Below, one piece after another: positions 32,727 through 43,345 of a stretch of 64,000 nucleotides of DNA (within the stretch, counting starts at the first letter, position 1; every line of letters begins with the position of its first letter). The stretch lies in contig JAPTOF010000015.1 in NCBI GenBank assembly GCA_028554755.1, positions 1,116,001-1,180,000 of the forward strand, given 5' to 3'. The translations under genes were made by a program, and so were the position numbers. Source of the stretch: Cordia subcordata. Lineage: Eukaryota > Streptophyta > Magnoliopsida > Boraginales > Cordiaceae. The notes beneath the pieces were generated by a model. That model saw nothing but the letters and a program-made list of their open reading frames with translations. It was not told the origin of the DNA and ran no database searches.

Positions 32727-33530
32727 CTACTCTCTAAGGCTCTTCATGTCCTCTCTCAATCTAGGACATCTTGGTTGGATATGGCCCTTCTCTCTGCAGT
32801 GGTAGCACTCTCGATCATCTTTTCCACCCCGAGCTCGGCTTTTTGATCTCGATCTACCTCTACGAGAATTCCCTCTTCCAGAACTCCTCCCTTGATTTGA
32901 ACCTTCAACAATTAGTACTTGATCTCCACTAGGCATACTACTTCTTCCCAACATCCTCTCGTTCTTTCTCAAGAGCGCAATCACTTCGTTTATCTCGAGA
33001 GTCTTTTTCCCAACGAGGATTGATTGCACAAACGGCTTGTACAACTTCGGCAAGGAAGATAGTAGTACGAGAGCTTGTTCTTCATCCGTAATTCTCTTAT
33101 TAGGCTCCTCAACACTTATGAGCTTGACCACTAACTCGTGGAATTTATTAATGTGATCCTGGATGGCGGTTCCCTTTTCCATCTTAAACGAGTAGAGTTC
33201 TGTCCTCAAACACAATCGGTTGGTGATTGACTTTGACTCATAAATATTCTCTAACTTGTCGAACACACCACTCACCATCATTTCATCAATCACATGACAT
33301 TTAATTTGTGGTGCTGACGCCAATCGAATTGTACTTACGGCTCTTCGTTGTAGGGACTTCCACTTCTTATCATTGACTTCTTCCGGTTTCGTCTCTTCTG
33401 GCACTTCATCAAGGCCTTGCTGTACCAAAAGGTCCTCGATAGTATTCCTCCACAAGTTGAAGTTCATGTTCCCATCAAACTTCGGAATTTCAAACTTCGT
33501 ACCGGTCGTCGTTATGGCTCTTATGCACAA
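32727..33530 (-). pseudogene. E5 gag
   Basis: One open frame of about 267 codons. It has the Copia gag start (FEIPKFDGNMNFNLWRNTI), the LVQQGL motif, the helix region FDKLENIYESKSITNRL, the DEEQALVLLSSLPKLYKPF motif, a Ser/Arg-rich linker and a CCHC zinc knuckle CYHCREKGHIQPRC. There is no ATG at the expected start: the frame opens upstream with TTG and ATA codons, so the start may have been lost by mutation. It is separated from protease by an indel in an A-rich run near 32606. Confidence 0.85.
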
Positions 33531-33935
33531 ATTCGCTAAAAATCAACAATCTAGCAAGAATTTGGCAAAATTGACCCCAAAAACGGATTCATGACATCGA
33601 AAAACTGTAAGGAGACCCTCAGTCAACACGGTCAAACCCCTGCAGCCCTTCGGTCAACGCTGGTCAAACCTTATGTTTGACTGTTTGACCACAAACTCAC
33701 AAAACTTGAATTGCTTGTATCTCACAATCCGACAGTCGGATCGTTGCGAAATTTTAGTAGCTTACTCTCCTCGCTGAGACAAACACACACAAATAATTAG
33801 ATTGTCGATCGGACTCTGGGAAGGCTGCCAAACGTGACTAGTAGATCAGCGAATTTTTTACTCCTCTTCGGCGTTTCTTTTTTTGTTTTTCGTGCAAACC
33901 AACGTCCTCCTTCCAAACAAGCTCTCGATAGCACT
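33531..33935 (-). other. E5 5' untranslated region with TTGAC cluster and PBS
   Basis: Between gag and the 5' LTR. The degenerate PBS abuts the LTR. At 33620-33692 there are four TTGAC cores on the minus strand and two on the plus strand, within about 75 bp. Confidence 0.6.
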
Positions 33936-34367
33936 TGTTAGTAAATTAGGACGCATAACACACACTTACGCAACGGAATTAAAGCACCAGTATGAGAAAA
34001 GAATACACATAACTAAACGTGGTTCGGCCCTCTGCCTATGTCCACAAAAAACTCACTAATAGAAAAGAGGACAAACTCAATAGGACTTTTTGCATGGATA
34101 GAAAAGTCTAAACCCTCCCTCACGGTGTTCTTACAATGGCTTTCTCTCTCAGCCTAGACCTATTGCAAGACACATATATTCATTTCAACTAATACAAGAG
34201 TCCTATTTATAGAGAAGATTTCCTTGTCCTCCAAGACAAAGGATTTCCTAATCTATCATTCCTACCATAACTAAGACTCTTACCATAATTAGAATTTTGA
34301 CTCTCATTAAGACTCTTTCCTAATTTCATTATGGACTTGGGCTTAGCACTTGGGCCATAACCCAACA
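33936..34367 (-). repeat. E5 5' LTR
   Basis: 432 bp. Plus-strand ends are TGTTAGTAAATTAGG and CCATAACCCAACA. TATAAATA on the minus strand at 34204-34211. The TSD agatc follows. Confidence 0.92.
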
Positions 34368-34793
34368 AGATCAATGTTATAAAGGATAAATAAAAAAACA
34401 TTTCTCGATTTTCTCCTTTCTAGGCTATTTCATAAAGTGATAACTCTAATGTACGTAGATCAATCATTTAACACGTAAAAAAGATAAATAATATACTAAA
34501 TGATGTTACAAAATGATTATATTATTTGCATGTAATGCATACCTTTATAACGATTAAAGTAAACGAAATGAATGCACTGATCATAGTTCTTACGTAGGTT
34601 CAATGCACAATCATCAGAACTAAGAAGCATAAAAGGTATATATGTTACATATAGATAGATATGTGTGTGTGTGTGACTGTTTGTGTGACTGTGTGCGTGT
34701 GTGTGTGTTTTTAAAGAATAAGACTTTAAGTTATAGGTATTTCTGGAAAAGAGAACAAAAATAAAAAAGCACCTAATTATCACGATAAAACAT
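34368..34793. other. Intergenic with (TG)n run
   Basis: AT-rich. A TG/GTGTGACTG microsatellite lies at about 34660-34710. No gene seen. Confidence 0.4.
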
Positions 34794-34930
34794 GGATTTT
34801 TTTAAACCCAAAATATAAAATGTTATGCAAAATTAACCTCGTTTGTAAATAGTTTTGAAAAATAATTCAATTTGGTTCCGAAAATGTGTTGGACGCATTT
34901 GTGGAATGCGGCCGCATTCCATGAATTCGC
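34794..34930 (+). repeat. MULE left terminal inverted repeat
   Basis: About 135 bp, including AAAATGTTATGCAAAATTAA. Towards its inner end lies a perfect 20-bp palindrome (about 34898-34917), TGGAATGCGGCCGCATTCCA, which belongs to the subterminal GGAATGC motif family also seen at the right end. Confidence 0.8.
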
Positions 34931-35053
34931 CGACCCTTCAGTTTTCCTCATTCTCCCCCCACCCCACACCCGATTTTCTTTTGCTTTCTCTCATTCCCTC
35001 ACACCAAATTTTTAGTTTTCTAGCGTCATTGCGAGGATATAGCCATAATATTG

Positions 35054-35828
35054 TAAGTAATTTTAATTTTATGTTCTTTTTTGCAATTGTATTTTAACGT
35101 TTTAAGTTATGAAATTTGTTTTTAGATCGTGTAATTTTTTTATAGTTAATTTTAGTTTGTGTTAATTTGAATTTTAATTTTTGTTAGAATTGTAGATTAG
35201 AATTTTAGTTTGTGTTAATTTGTATTTTAATTTTAATTGTTGTTAAAAAATATAACATGATTATTACAAATAGACTTAATATTGTTATTATTATTATTAT
35301 TATTAAGATTATCATTATTATTAACAATATTATTATTTTTATGACAGCCATGTTATATGTTATATGTTATATGTCATTATTAATTTAATTAATACAATTA
35401 TTGATATTAGTATCATTATTTATTATTATTATGATGATGATGACGACGACGACGACGATGGATAGTTATGTTATATGTTAGAGGTTATTATTAATTTGGT
35501 TATTACTATTATTGATATTATTATCATTGTTTATTATTGTGATGATGATGACGATGATGGATGATTAATGCTATATGTTAGATGTTATTATTAATTTTAT
35601 TATTACTATTATTGATATCATTATCATTATTTATTATTATGATGATGATGACGATGATGGATGATTAATATTATCTTTGTGTTATTATCATTATTATTAA
35701 TACTATCATTGATATTATTATTGATAATATTAGTGTTATCATTATTATTATTTGATAAAATTAGAGATTTAATGTTTATAGTGAAGTAGTGACACTTTGT
35801 TAATCGTTTTTATTATTTTTTATTTTAG
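35054..35828 (+). other. Probable 5' intron of the PMD gene, with minisatellite
   Basis: Bounded by GTAAGTAATT and TTTTATTTTAG. Contains trinucleotide runs (TTA, GAT/GAC) and three copies of a ~100-bp unit with GTTATTATTAATTT...TATTACTATTATTGATAT...GATGATGATGACGA, starting near 35373, 35484 and 35584. If spliced, it lies in the leader before ATG 35885. Confidence 0.5.
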
Positions 35829-38170
35829 GAGTCATTATAGATTCACGACCTGCACCAGTAGATGCCAACTTTCTGTGCCACTATATGGATCACCAGGTGC
35901 AGTATTTGCAGGATCCACACCATTTGGGTACTTGTAGGTGCTATAGGTCAGATAGGTCTTTGTTTAATGAGCCGGAGCACCCATTAGTACAGCAGCAGTT
36001 GGTGGGGACCGGATTCTACGGGTGTTATATATCCCGATACCATCAGCTGAACCGCGGATTGATTACTGCCGTGGTAGAGAAGTGGCGGCCGGAGACCCAC
36101 ACATTTCATTTACCCGTAGGGGAGGCCACAATCACCCTGCAGGATATGGCCGTATATTGGGGTCTTCTCATGACCGGTGCTCCTATTCCAGTGATTGATA
36201 CGGTCCCACGGTCGAGAGAGGATTGGGTTACCACGATCCAGGATTTGTTGGGGATTGATGCGGATGTGGTTACGGACGACGGTACCAGCCGTATCGACAT
36301 TATGGGGAACTCAGTAAATTTCGTCTAGCCGCAGGAGAGGTATGTGATGCAGGGCACTCCGGATAACCCCACTCAGTACCAGGCTTAGCAACAAGCACGA
36401 GTACGAATGACGGTAATTTGTCCTGGTTACCATTATTGACAGACTTTAAGCGTATCCGGCAGTACAACTGGGGCGTAGCTGTACTATCATATTTGTACCA
36501 GCAGCTTGACTGCGCCTCATTCCGTCAGTGTAAGGGTGTATGCGGAGCTGTGACACTAGTCCAGGTATTGGTTTGCATTATGTAGTAGTATGTTTATATT
36601 TTATGAATGTTAACATTATTATTACAAGCGTTATTATAATATAACACATGTTTAATACTCGCAGTTTTTTGCATGGGATCGATTCACGGCTTTTTGGCCT
36701 CAGCTCTTAAATCCCACACGAGAGCGGCTACAGCGCTAGCAGCATCATCTGGAGCCTATGTTTCAGCTCCCTGGCGTTCCACGGGGTGCACAGTTTTACG
36801 TCAAAAAGGAAATGACAGATGCATCCAGAAAGTCAGGTCAAGTTGAGTGTCGGGATGTTATAGACCATCTACAGCCTGACGAGGTATAGTACACTAAAGT
36901 TGCTTTATTACATATTCATGTCTTGTACTATTGAACACGTGCGTGATGCATGTAATTAACTATCCGATGCTTGTTTTGGTTACAGTTCATATGGCAGCCG
37001 TTCAGGGCGATAATGGACACCCTCCCACCGTATTGTGTTGCCGACAGTGACGTCTAGCGTGCCCGGATACTGCTGATATTTGGGCATACTATTGAGTGGC
37101 ACCGTTCGGATCGTGCCTTGCAGCAGTTTGGACTGAGGTTGACAATCCATCCTGATCCCCTTACACATGAGAAACACAGGGACGGGAAGAAAAAGGTCGA
37201 GGGAGCTGTGCTAACAGAGGCTGTGGATATGTGGGGGAATTGGCAGCAACGCGTTTTACATGGACAGGTGGAGGATGCACCGCCGGCAGCAGCACTCAAG
37301 GCTTACATGACTTGGTACTGTCGAGTGACCATATTACATGTCAGTCATCCAGGTACAAGTCATAGGTGAGATGGTTACGTGGCATCAGCACGTGACGAGA
37401 CGTCACTAGTAAGCTACCTTTGTACTCTTGTTTATGTTTCTCAATGAAAAATGTACACTGCTAGCTGATATTAACCACAGTATGTTATGTTTGCCTACAG
37501 GTCACTGTCGTTCAGCATGTGGTCCATCATTCGCGTGATTTGCTACAGCGTTACGAGGCGGGGGACCTTGGGGGCAGTGCACACATGAAGCATGTGATGC
37601 AGCACTTGCAGCTCATGCAGTTCCATGGCGAGAGCGCACTGCAACACACAGCACAAGCATCTCATACAACAGAGAGTCGTGTGGGAGTTGCCCGATGCGC
37701 CTCCGATGCAGCCACTACAGCAGCATAGAGAGCATCGTTCGCATCATGCTCGTCCTTCGCACCGCAATCACACATATCCCACCAGGTCATCATAGCCATT
37801 CGTCCTCGATGCACCATCCCCCGCATATCGTCCACTCATGTATTGTTTGTTCCTCTTTGACTTTTCCAGCGGGGGTGTTGAGCTGATCAGTCTCGGTAGA
37901 CAGGGTATGTTCGAGGCTGGCGGATCATCCAGGCCGGTGAAGGATAAGGAAAATGCCGCCGAGGAGGATGACGAGGCAACGCATAGCGAGTCATCAGGGG
38001 GTCTCCGAGCAGGTACATGGGGTCTCGAGACTACGTTCACGAGCAGTTGGTGGACAGTGGTGTTGAGTAGCAGGAACCCCCGCTGCTTCATCCAAGACAC
38101 ATGCGCCACAGGCACCAGCCACACAGTCATAGGCAAAGGAGCCTCCTTCACGTCAGACACGTTCATCTAG
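35829..38170 (+). pseudogene. Plant mobile domain (PMD) protein of the MULE
   Basis: ATG 35885. The first exon encodes LVGTGFYGCYISRYHQLNRG, WRPETHTFHLPVGEATITLQ and MAVYWGLLMTGAPI, which are hallmarks of the PMD family (MAIN/MAIL1 and PP7-long-form-like proteins) found in host genes and in plant transposons. Further parts continue in other frames: KRIRQYNWGVAVLSYLYQQL, then after an intron (acceptor before 36664) FAWDRFTAFWPQLLNP, then WQPFRAIMDTLPPYC, and RALQQFGLRLTIHP. The C-terminal part near 37500-38170 is low in complexity and acidic. Frameshifts and stops (the first after SVNFV at 36326) break the copy. PMD proteins in hosts act in gene silencing and development; in transposons the role is not known. 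Confidence 0.78.
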
Positions 38171-38580
38171 AAAACGCAACACACCATCCCTCGTTAGACG
38201 TCATTTGCCTGACCGCACTATCAGGGGGAAGGGACCTGATCATTACACACCTGGATGATGTATTCAGTTTTCTTGCACTTTTTTTTCATATGTATTTGGT
38301 GATAAACTTTTTTTTGTTGATTGGACTTTCATTTGGTTTTTTATTTATTTTAGACACGTTATCGTTTACTTGACAACATTAATTACACGTTAACATTACA
38401 ACGTCACAACAAATAAGCATAAAATGATTACACATTAACATTACAACATCACAACAAATAAGCATAAAACGATTACAGGTTAACATTACAATGTCACAAC
38501 AAATAAGCATAAAACGATTACATATGGAACTTATGGCAATTGCTAAACATAACGTATTAGGCATTTTAGTTATTGGGGCA
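38171..38580. repeat. Convergent intergenic region with three 45-bp tandem repeats
   Basis: Between the ends of the PMD and MURA genes. Units start near 38389, 38434 and 38479 and read GTTAACATTACAACGTCACA followed by ACAAATAAGCATAAAA. It can also be read on the minus strand as a repeated ICCDVVMLTCN-like peptide, so it may be an expansion of the MURA C-terminus or its 3' UTR. Confidence 0.65.
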
Positions 38581-41178
38581 AATTGGAGCAGTGTGACCTG
38601 GTTAACCACATGCTGTACACCTTCGTCGTCCACGGCGGTCCGAGTTATCCATCTCGTTTGGGATGCGCCAGCCTCCGGCTCGACCTCGTCTTTGTCAACA
38701 CGACTTGGGTTTGGATGCAAAGTCCATGCAAGCGCTGGAGGCCAATAAAATTGGTGTCCAAGTGGCTCGAATGTCCACCAATAGGTATCTTTGTACGATT
38801 TCACCGTCAGCTATTGAGGTATTATGTTCTCCACATTAAACCCCCTAAACCGAGCAACAGTTTGTGCATGCGAGCATGGCAGGTGATATTCAACCCACTT
38901 TCCGCAAGTACACGTACTTTCTTCCCAGTTGACAACCTGGTTTGGCAGATTCTCGTTCCATCGCACTGGCAACCGACCACCTGGTATCTGCCTTCCTTTC
39001 TGAAACTAAGTACGTGATGGCGATGTGATTAGGTCTCCCACTTCTTAAAGAGCTCCCTCACACTAGGAGAGAGCCAATGGCCTTCACTTTCCAACTGCAT
39101 GGCATGGACCAAACGATCATGAAAGTAACCTTTTATCTTCATAAAAGTATTAATAACAAGGGTCGTGATGGGTAAACCCCTTGCACCGACGAGGACACCG
39201 TTGAAGCATTCGACATTATTTGTGGTCATCACACCCCATCTGAATCCCTCATCAGCACTCATGGTCCATATATCGATAGGGATATCGAATAAGAACTTGT
39301 GCACTCGTCTGCCAACACCATTCTGACTAGGGTCCACAGCAAGGATCATGTTCATTGCATGCACATGTTTGCGTGCTTGACATCCTCGGCCAGCTATCTA
39401 ACACATGTCTTTAATGAATTGATTCCGCCATCTTTTCATCACATTGCTTTTTAGATGTCTCAAGCAAACGCGATGTTTTATTTCAAGTTGACCATCACGT
39501 GTAACCCGTTCGATTGCAAATGCGATGCTTGCATGCCTATCTGAAATGATACACATTTGGGGCATCCCAGTGAAAAAGTTCTCATGCAACTGATGTAAGA
39601 ACCACGACCAAGTACGAGTTGTCTCTGCGTCCACAACGGCAAAAGCTAACAGCAACCCTTGGCAGTTGGTGTCTGTGGCTAATGCAACTAGAAGATGACC
39701 CTTGTAATTCCCCCGCAAGTGTGTGCCATCCAGCGAAACAACGGGCTTACAATGCCTCCATGCTATGATGCATGGACCAAATGCCTAGTTAACCATGTCG
39801 AAAATTTTTTCAGCTTGCGTTGAGCCTTCGGCAAACCTATATCTCACAACACTACCTGGATTCTTGGCCATCACGACACCAAGAAACTATGGGAGCATTT
39901 GATACAACGTGTCCCAATTGCCATACACTAGTTCAATTGCTTTATTCCAGCCATTCCATGCTTTTCTGTAACTGACATCCGCGTTAAGCTTCTCCTTCAT
40001 GTGAGCTTGGATAAGCCCGACCTCGTAATTAGCCTTCTTAGCTATGAAATGCCTCACCAAATATCCAACCAATCCCGAGGTCAAATTTTTGTGCCCTGAC
40101 GCAGTTATTTGCGCCTACATAAATGTCTGGTGTCATACTGCGTGATCTTCCACTATTTGAGCGTTGCTTTCCTTATTACACGTACATACCATGGGCATTC
40201 TAGAATTCCACTCTGTGCTTCCCTACATCGTACCTTCCACAGGGTCTTACTTGACTTGATGACCCTATATTCCTTTTGTGTTCTTCTTGCGTACTGTTGA
40301 ACAGCCCTTATCCCATCCACTTTGGATGGGAACATCATTCCTTTGGCCGGTTCTATCCTGTCCAGGTCCCATACTGGACGTTTGGTGACCTCATACCTAC
40401 TTGTCGTGTAGAATTCATTCCTAGCAGTATGGAACTCCACTGCTTCCTCCTCATCTACCTTCGCCTCTACATCGACATCTGGTCCTTCTACCTCATTCTC
40501 AATTTGGTAGTTCAAACTTGCTTCTGAGACTGCATCTTCTTCTTGATCGTTCAATTCACCGTCCTCGTTTTCCTCGTCTGCCTCTAACAAAACAGTATCT
40601 ACTGCAACATCACATCTCTCCTCCGTGCCACAGCCATGATGAGAGGGTCCTCCAACTTCAAAAGTGGAATGTGGTTGCGGGGAAATAGAAAAAGTAGCAA
40701 ACTCTGCCGCTGTTACTGCAATATTGATATGTTCATCTTCTACATATGATGGTGCTGCATTTAGGTCCAGCATGTTGGACTGGTACGGGACGTCGGCCAT
40801 TATTTGCGGCACATACACGTCGTTAGTCTGAAAGGACTGAACGTCCACTATTACGTGCACCACACAGCGGTTCCATTCACAGTGAGTTGTGCCATACATC
40901 TCCCGCATATCTTCATCATCAATTATTGCACTTAGATAATAATATATCTGCTCCAATGTAGCATCCCATCTAGGGTCACGAGAGCATAAGTTAACCCTAT
41001 CGATGCTCGAACGCAACCTTAGTTTTCTAATTACACGAGAAACAAATTCATCGTAAGTTGTATCTAGATGAATTTTGATTTTGCGTGGTATATTTGGACT
41101 TCTATAATCAAGACCGTAATCGGTCATTATTGTGTGACCGCCGTAGTATAAAAGAACAGTAACCTCGGTTGAATTCAT
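38581..41178 (-). pseudogene. MURA-type transposase of the MULE
   Basis: ATG 41176-41178 opens a 341-codon N-terminal part, with the MuDR DNA-binding region ending in CREAQSGILECPWYVRV. A stop (40153-40155) and a frameshift follow. The next frame has the MULE transposase domain: PVVSLDGTHLRGNYKGHLLV (first Asp 39728-39730), CIISDRHASI (second Asp 39539-39541) and TTNNVECFNGVL (Glu). The SWIM zinc finger CTCGKWVEYHLPCSH is at 38868-38912 in yet another frame. In-frame stops at 39887-39889, 39785-39787 and 39398-39400, most where Gln would fit. The catalytic residues survive, but the reading frame does not. A protein from another MULE would be needed for movement. Confidence 0.9.
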
Positions 41179-41304
41179 TCTTTTAGGTGTTTTGGTAGAA
41201 AATTTATACTAACAAATTGAATGAATTCAGTAGGAAGTTTATTTGGTGGAAAGTTATTGTGATGGGTAACAAATTGAATGATCCAGTGGAAGAAGGGGTT
41301 GGGG

Positions 41305-41312
41305 TTTATATA
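41305..41312 (-). promoter_or_regulatory. TATA box of MURA
   Basis: TATATAAA on the minus strand, about 130 bases before the MURA start codon, within the region inside the right TIR. Confidence 0.6.
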
Positions 41313-41329
41313 GGCAAAAAATGCATTCT

Positions 41330-41712
41330 GGGAGTGCAATTTTTTAAATTTCCCGTGACATGAAGTGACTAAAGCTTGATTTGTGGCAACAAATATATTC
41401 CGGATACTGCAAACGCACTCCCAGAATGCGCTGCTAAGAATATTTTCTCGTCCTCGTAATCAAATCAAATCGGAATCGAATCAAATCTGGCAAGGCTGTA
41501 GGGAAACCCAGAAAACGGGTTCCGGAAGCGCGGAATGCATTCCAGGAATGTGGGGGCACTCCTGGAGCGCGACTGCTTTCCCGGAATGCGTTCCGCACTC
41601 TGGGATTGCGTGCCACGCGTTTCTGAAACCAGATTGGGTTATTTTTCAAAACGCTTTATGAACGGGGTTAGTTTTGCATAACATTTTAATTTTTGGGTGA
41701 AAAAAAAAGTCC
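41330..41712 (-). repeat. MULE right terminal and subterminal repeats
   Basis: Terminal ~140 bp pairs with the left TIR. Inward of it, motifs of the form GGAATGC/GCATTCC and variants recur (near 41323, 41413, 41535-41550, 41580-41600). Such subterminal arrays are often binding sites for the transposase; that is inference here. Confidence 0.7.
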
Positions 41713-41799
41713 AACAAACACTCCAAACACGAGGTTTTCACCTATTTTTCCTTGTACGATGTGGCGCTTAATTGAATGAATTGGACCCACGCCACACAC

Positions 41800-42228
41800 T
41801 AAGAGCCCGTTTGGCTTTGCTTATTTTTAAGTACTTATAAGCAGGTGCTGCTTATAAACAAAAAGTTATTTTTAAGCTAGTGATAAATAAACAGATATGT
41901 GGTTGGATAATATGTGCTGATAAGCTATTGACATGTTTGGTAAATAAGTACTCATAAGTAACAATAATAATTAAAATAACTAAAAAAAATATGTTATTGT
42001 AATTTGCTTATCATTTTTTAAGACAAACAAGTCTTTTTGTTTACTTTAACCAAGTGCTTATAAATACCTAAAAAAAAAGTTGCTCTCCAAGGCTCCACCT
42101 ACTTTTTTTTTTGCTAGTCTATAAGTAGCCTTAAATTACTTATAAGCAGATTTGTCAAACATGTCAATTTTTATTTTTAGCTTATAAGCTCATTTGACCA
42201 ACTTATAAACAAAGCCAAACACCTTCTA
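41800..42228. mobile_element. hAT-like MITE
   Basis: The left end GCCCGTTTGGCTTTGCTTAT pairs with the right end ATAAACAAAGCCAAACACC. The inside is rich in CTTATAAG motifs. Flanks share ctaag (8-bp TSD partly kept). A second member lies at 59056-59382. Confidence 0.65.
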
Positions 42229-42642
42229 AGCCAATTATAACTAACTCAGACCCAGTATACGTAGGTATTTTTTGCCTTTGACATCTTTCCCATTTGAGAC
42301 CAAATAAAAAAAGGTATCGTTCCCCATGTGACAGAGGGATGGGACCAAGTTTGACACTATTAGAATCATAATCTATTAGCAATAATTGCAATACCATACC
42401 CCTTGCTATCATCACTCTTGGTATGACAAGCAACAAAATGATATGTGACAGTGACACAAATGAGGACCTCAGGACACGACTTCCGCACCTACTGCTTCAA
42501 GTTCATCACAAACTAATCCTCCATAATCTAAATGCTACAATACTTTTATACACCAAACAATATGAAAAAGAAAATATATATATATACATTGCAACAAGAT
42601 ATCCTTAAGATCTTAGTACAATATTATTATATTTAATGTTTA

Positions 42643-42885
42643 TTTCTCGAATAGTCCTTGAACTATTAACTTTGTCACATTTTAGTCCTCGACTTTCAAA
42701 ATAAATCTTTTAGTCGTTGAATCCTTAAAATAAACCCTTTTGAAAGACTAATTACGTCCCATTTATCAAAGTCCAGAAACTAACGATGCCTCGTTTATCA
42801 AAGTCCATAAACTAAAAAATTTATTTTGAAAACCAATAAATTAAAATACAACAAAGTTAATAGTCTAAGGATTATTAGAGGAATA
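42643..42885. mobile_element. Foldback MITE
   Basis: The arms AATAGTCCTTGAACTATTAA and (reversed right end) AATAATCCTTAGACTATTAA extend over about 110 bp with CAAAGTCCA/TGGACTTTG near the centre. No coding capacity. Confidence 0.6.
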
Positions 42886-42916
42886 AACCCTTATATTTAT
42901 ATACATTTAGTACAAA

Positions 42917-43147
42917 TTACACTTGTGTTGAGAAGGGCACCAGAAGACACAATAAGATAACAGCCACCGAGTAAGATGGAGGAAAAAGAAGACTGTTATA
43001 TTCCTGCTTCTCAATGGCAACCTTAAATGTAGATGTGGGGTCATGAAACCAATAGTTCACCATCCCTCTACACAGAACCCACCTGGTAAAAGCAAAAATG
43101 ACAAGTGAAAAGCAAACAGAAGCAATCCAACTAGCCAAGCAAAGCAA
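42917..43147 (-). CDS. Small ORF with hydrophobic ends, doubtful
   Basis: 76 codons on the minus strand (MLCLASWIASVCFSLVIFAF at the start; a hydrophobic PSYSVAVILLCLLVPF end). Two hydrophobic stretches could be membrane segments. A splice-acceptor-like TTTTACCAG lies inside it. No family recognised; it could equally be part of the 3' region of the gene at 44266-45981 or a chance ORF. The start used is not strong. Confidence 0.2.
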   Translation of the reverse strand: MLCLASWIASVCFSLVIFAFTRWVLCRGMVNYWFHDPTSTFKVAIEKQEYNSLLFPPSYSVAVILLCLLVPFSTQV

Positions 43148-43204
43148 CTTGTGTTGTGTTGTGTTGTGTTGTGTTGATTAACTTTTCTGTCCATCAGTGG
43201 TCCA

Positions 43205-43345
43205 TCAATGGCAAACCCCACATGCTATCAGTGCAAGCATCTTTGTCATCACTGCACGGGCTAAAGATCTTGCATCCACCATGTCCAACTTCATCTGCGC
43301 TGCCATTTGCCTAAAATTGCGTGACAACCATTCCACGTCAAGCAT
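43205..43345 (-). CDS. Small 46-residue ORF, possible exon
   Basis: Minus strand, ATG 43343-43345. It begins MLDVEWLSRNFRQMAAQMKL and continues with an alanine- and methionine-rich helix-like part. Its even composition, unlike the AT-rich sequence around it, is the only reason to list it. Just downstream is a (GTGTT)n run at about 43150-43176. No family recognised. Confidence 0.25.
   Translation of the reverse strand: MLDVEWLSRNFRQMAAQMKLDMVDARSLARAVMTKMLALIACGVCH

Larger units (their letters stand above)
31695..34367 (-). mobile_element. E5: gag-protease-only Copia element
   Basis: 2673 bp with LTRs of 433 and 432 bp and a perfect TSD, agatc at 31690-31694 and 34368-34372. Read on the minus strand: 5' LTR (33936-34367), a degenerate initiator-Met PBS (TGCTATCGAGAGC), gag, protease, the beginning of the pre-integrase domain, a purine tract and 3' LTR. 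Integrase, RT and RNase H are missing, so it resembles the short elements with gag only (TR-GAG type) that depend on a full-length partner. Gag and protease are out of frame with each other in this copy. Confidence 0.9.
34794..41712. mobile_element. Mutator-like element (MULE) with transposase and plant-mobile-domain ORF
   Basis: 6.9 kb with long terminal inverted repeats: the left end (34794 to about 34930) and the reversed right end (about 41570-41712) share AAAATGTTATGCAAAA, TTTTGAAAAATAA and CGCATT motifs in the same order. The right interior encodes a MURA transposase on the minus strand; the left interior encodes a PMD protein on the plus strand, so the genes converge near 38.2-38.4 kb. 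The 9-bp flanks (ataaaacat / aacaaacac) match at only 6 of 9 positions, so the TSD is eroded or the border is off by a few bases. Confidence 0.85.

Noticed and set aside
40109..40527. Plus-strand ORFs opposite the MURA N-terminal part
   Set aside because: The opposite strand has a clear transposase; these are shadows.
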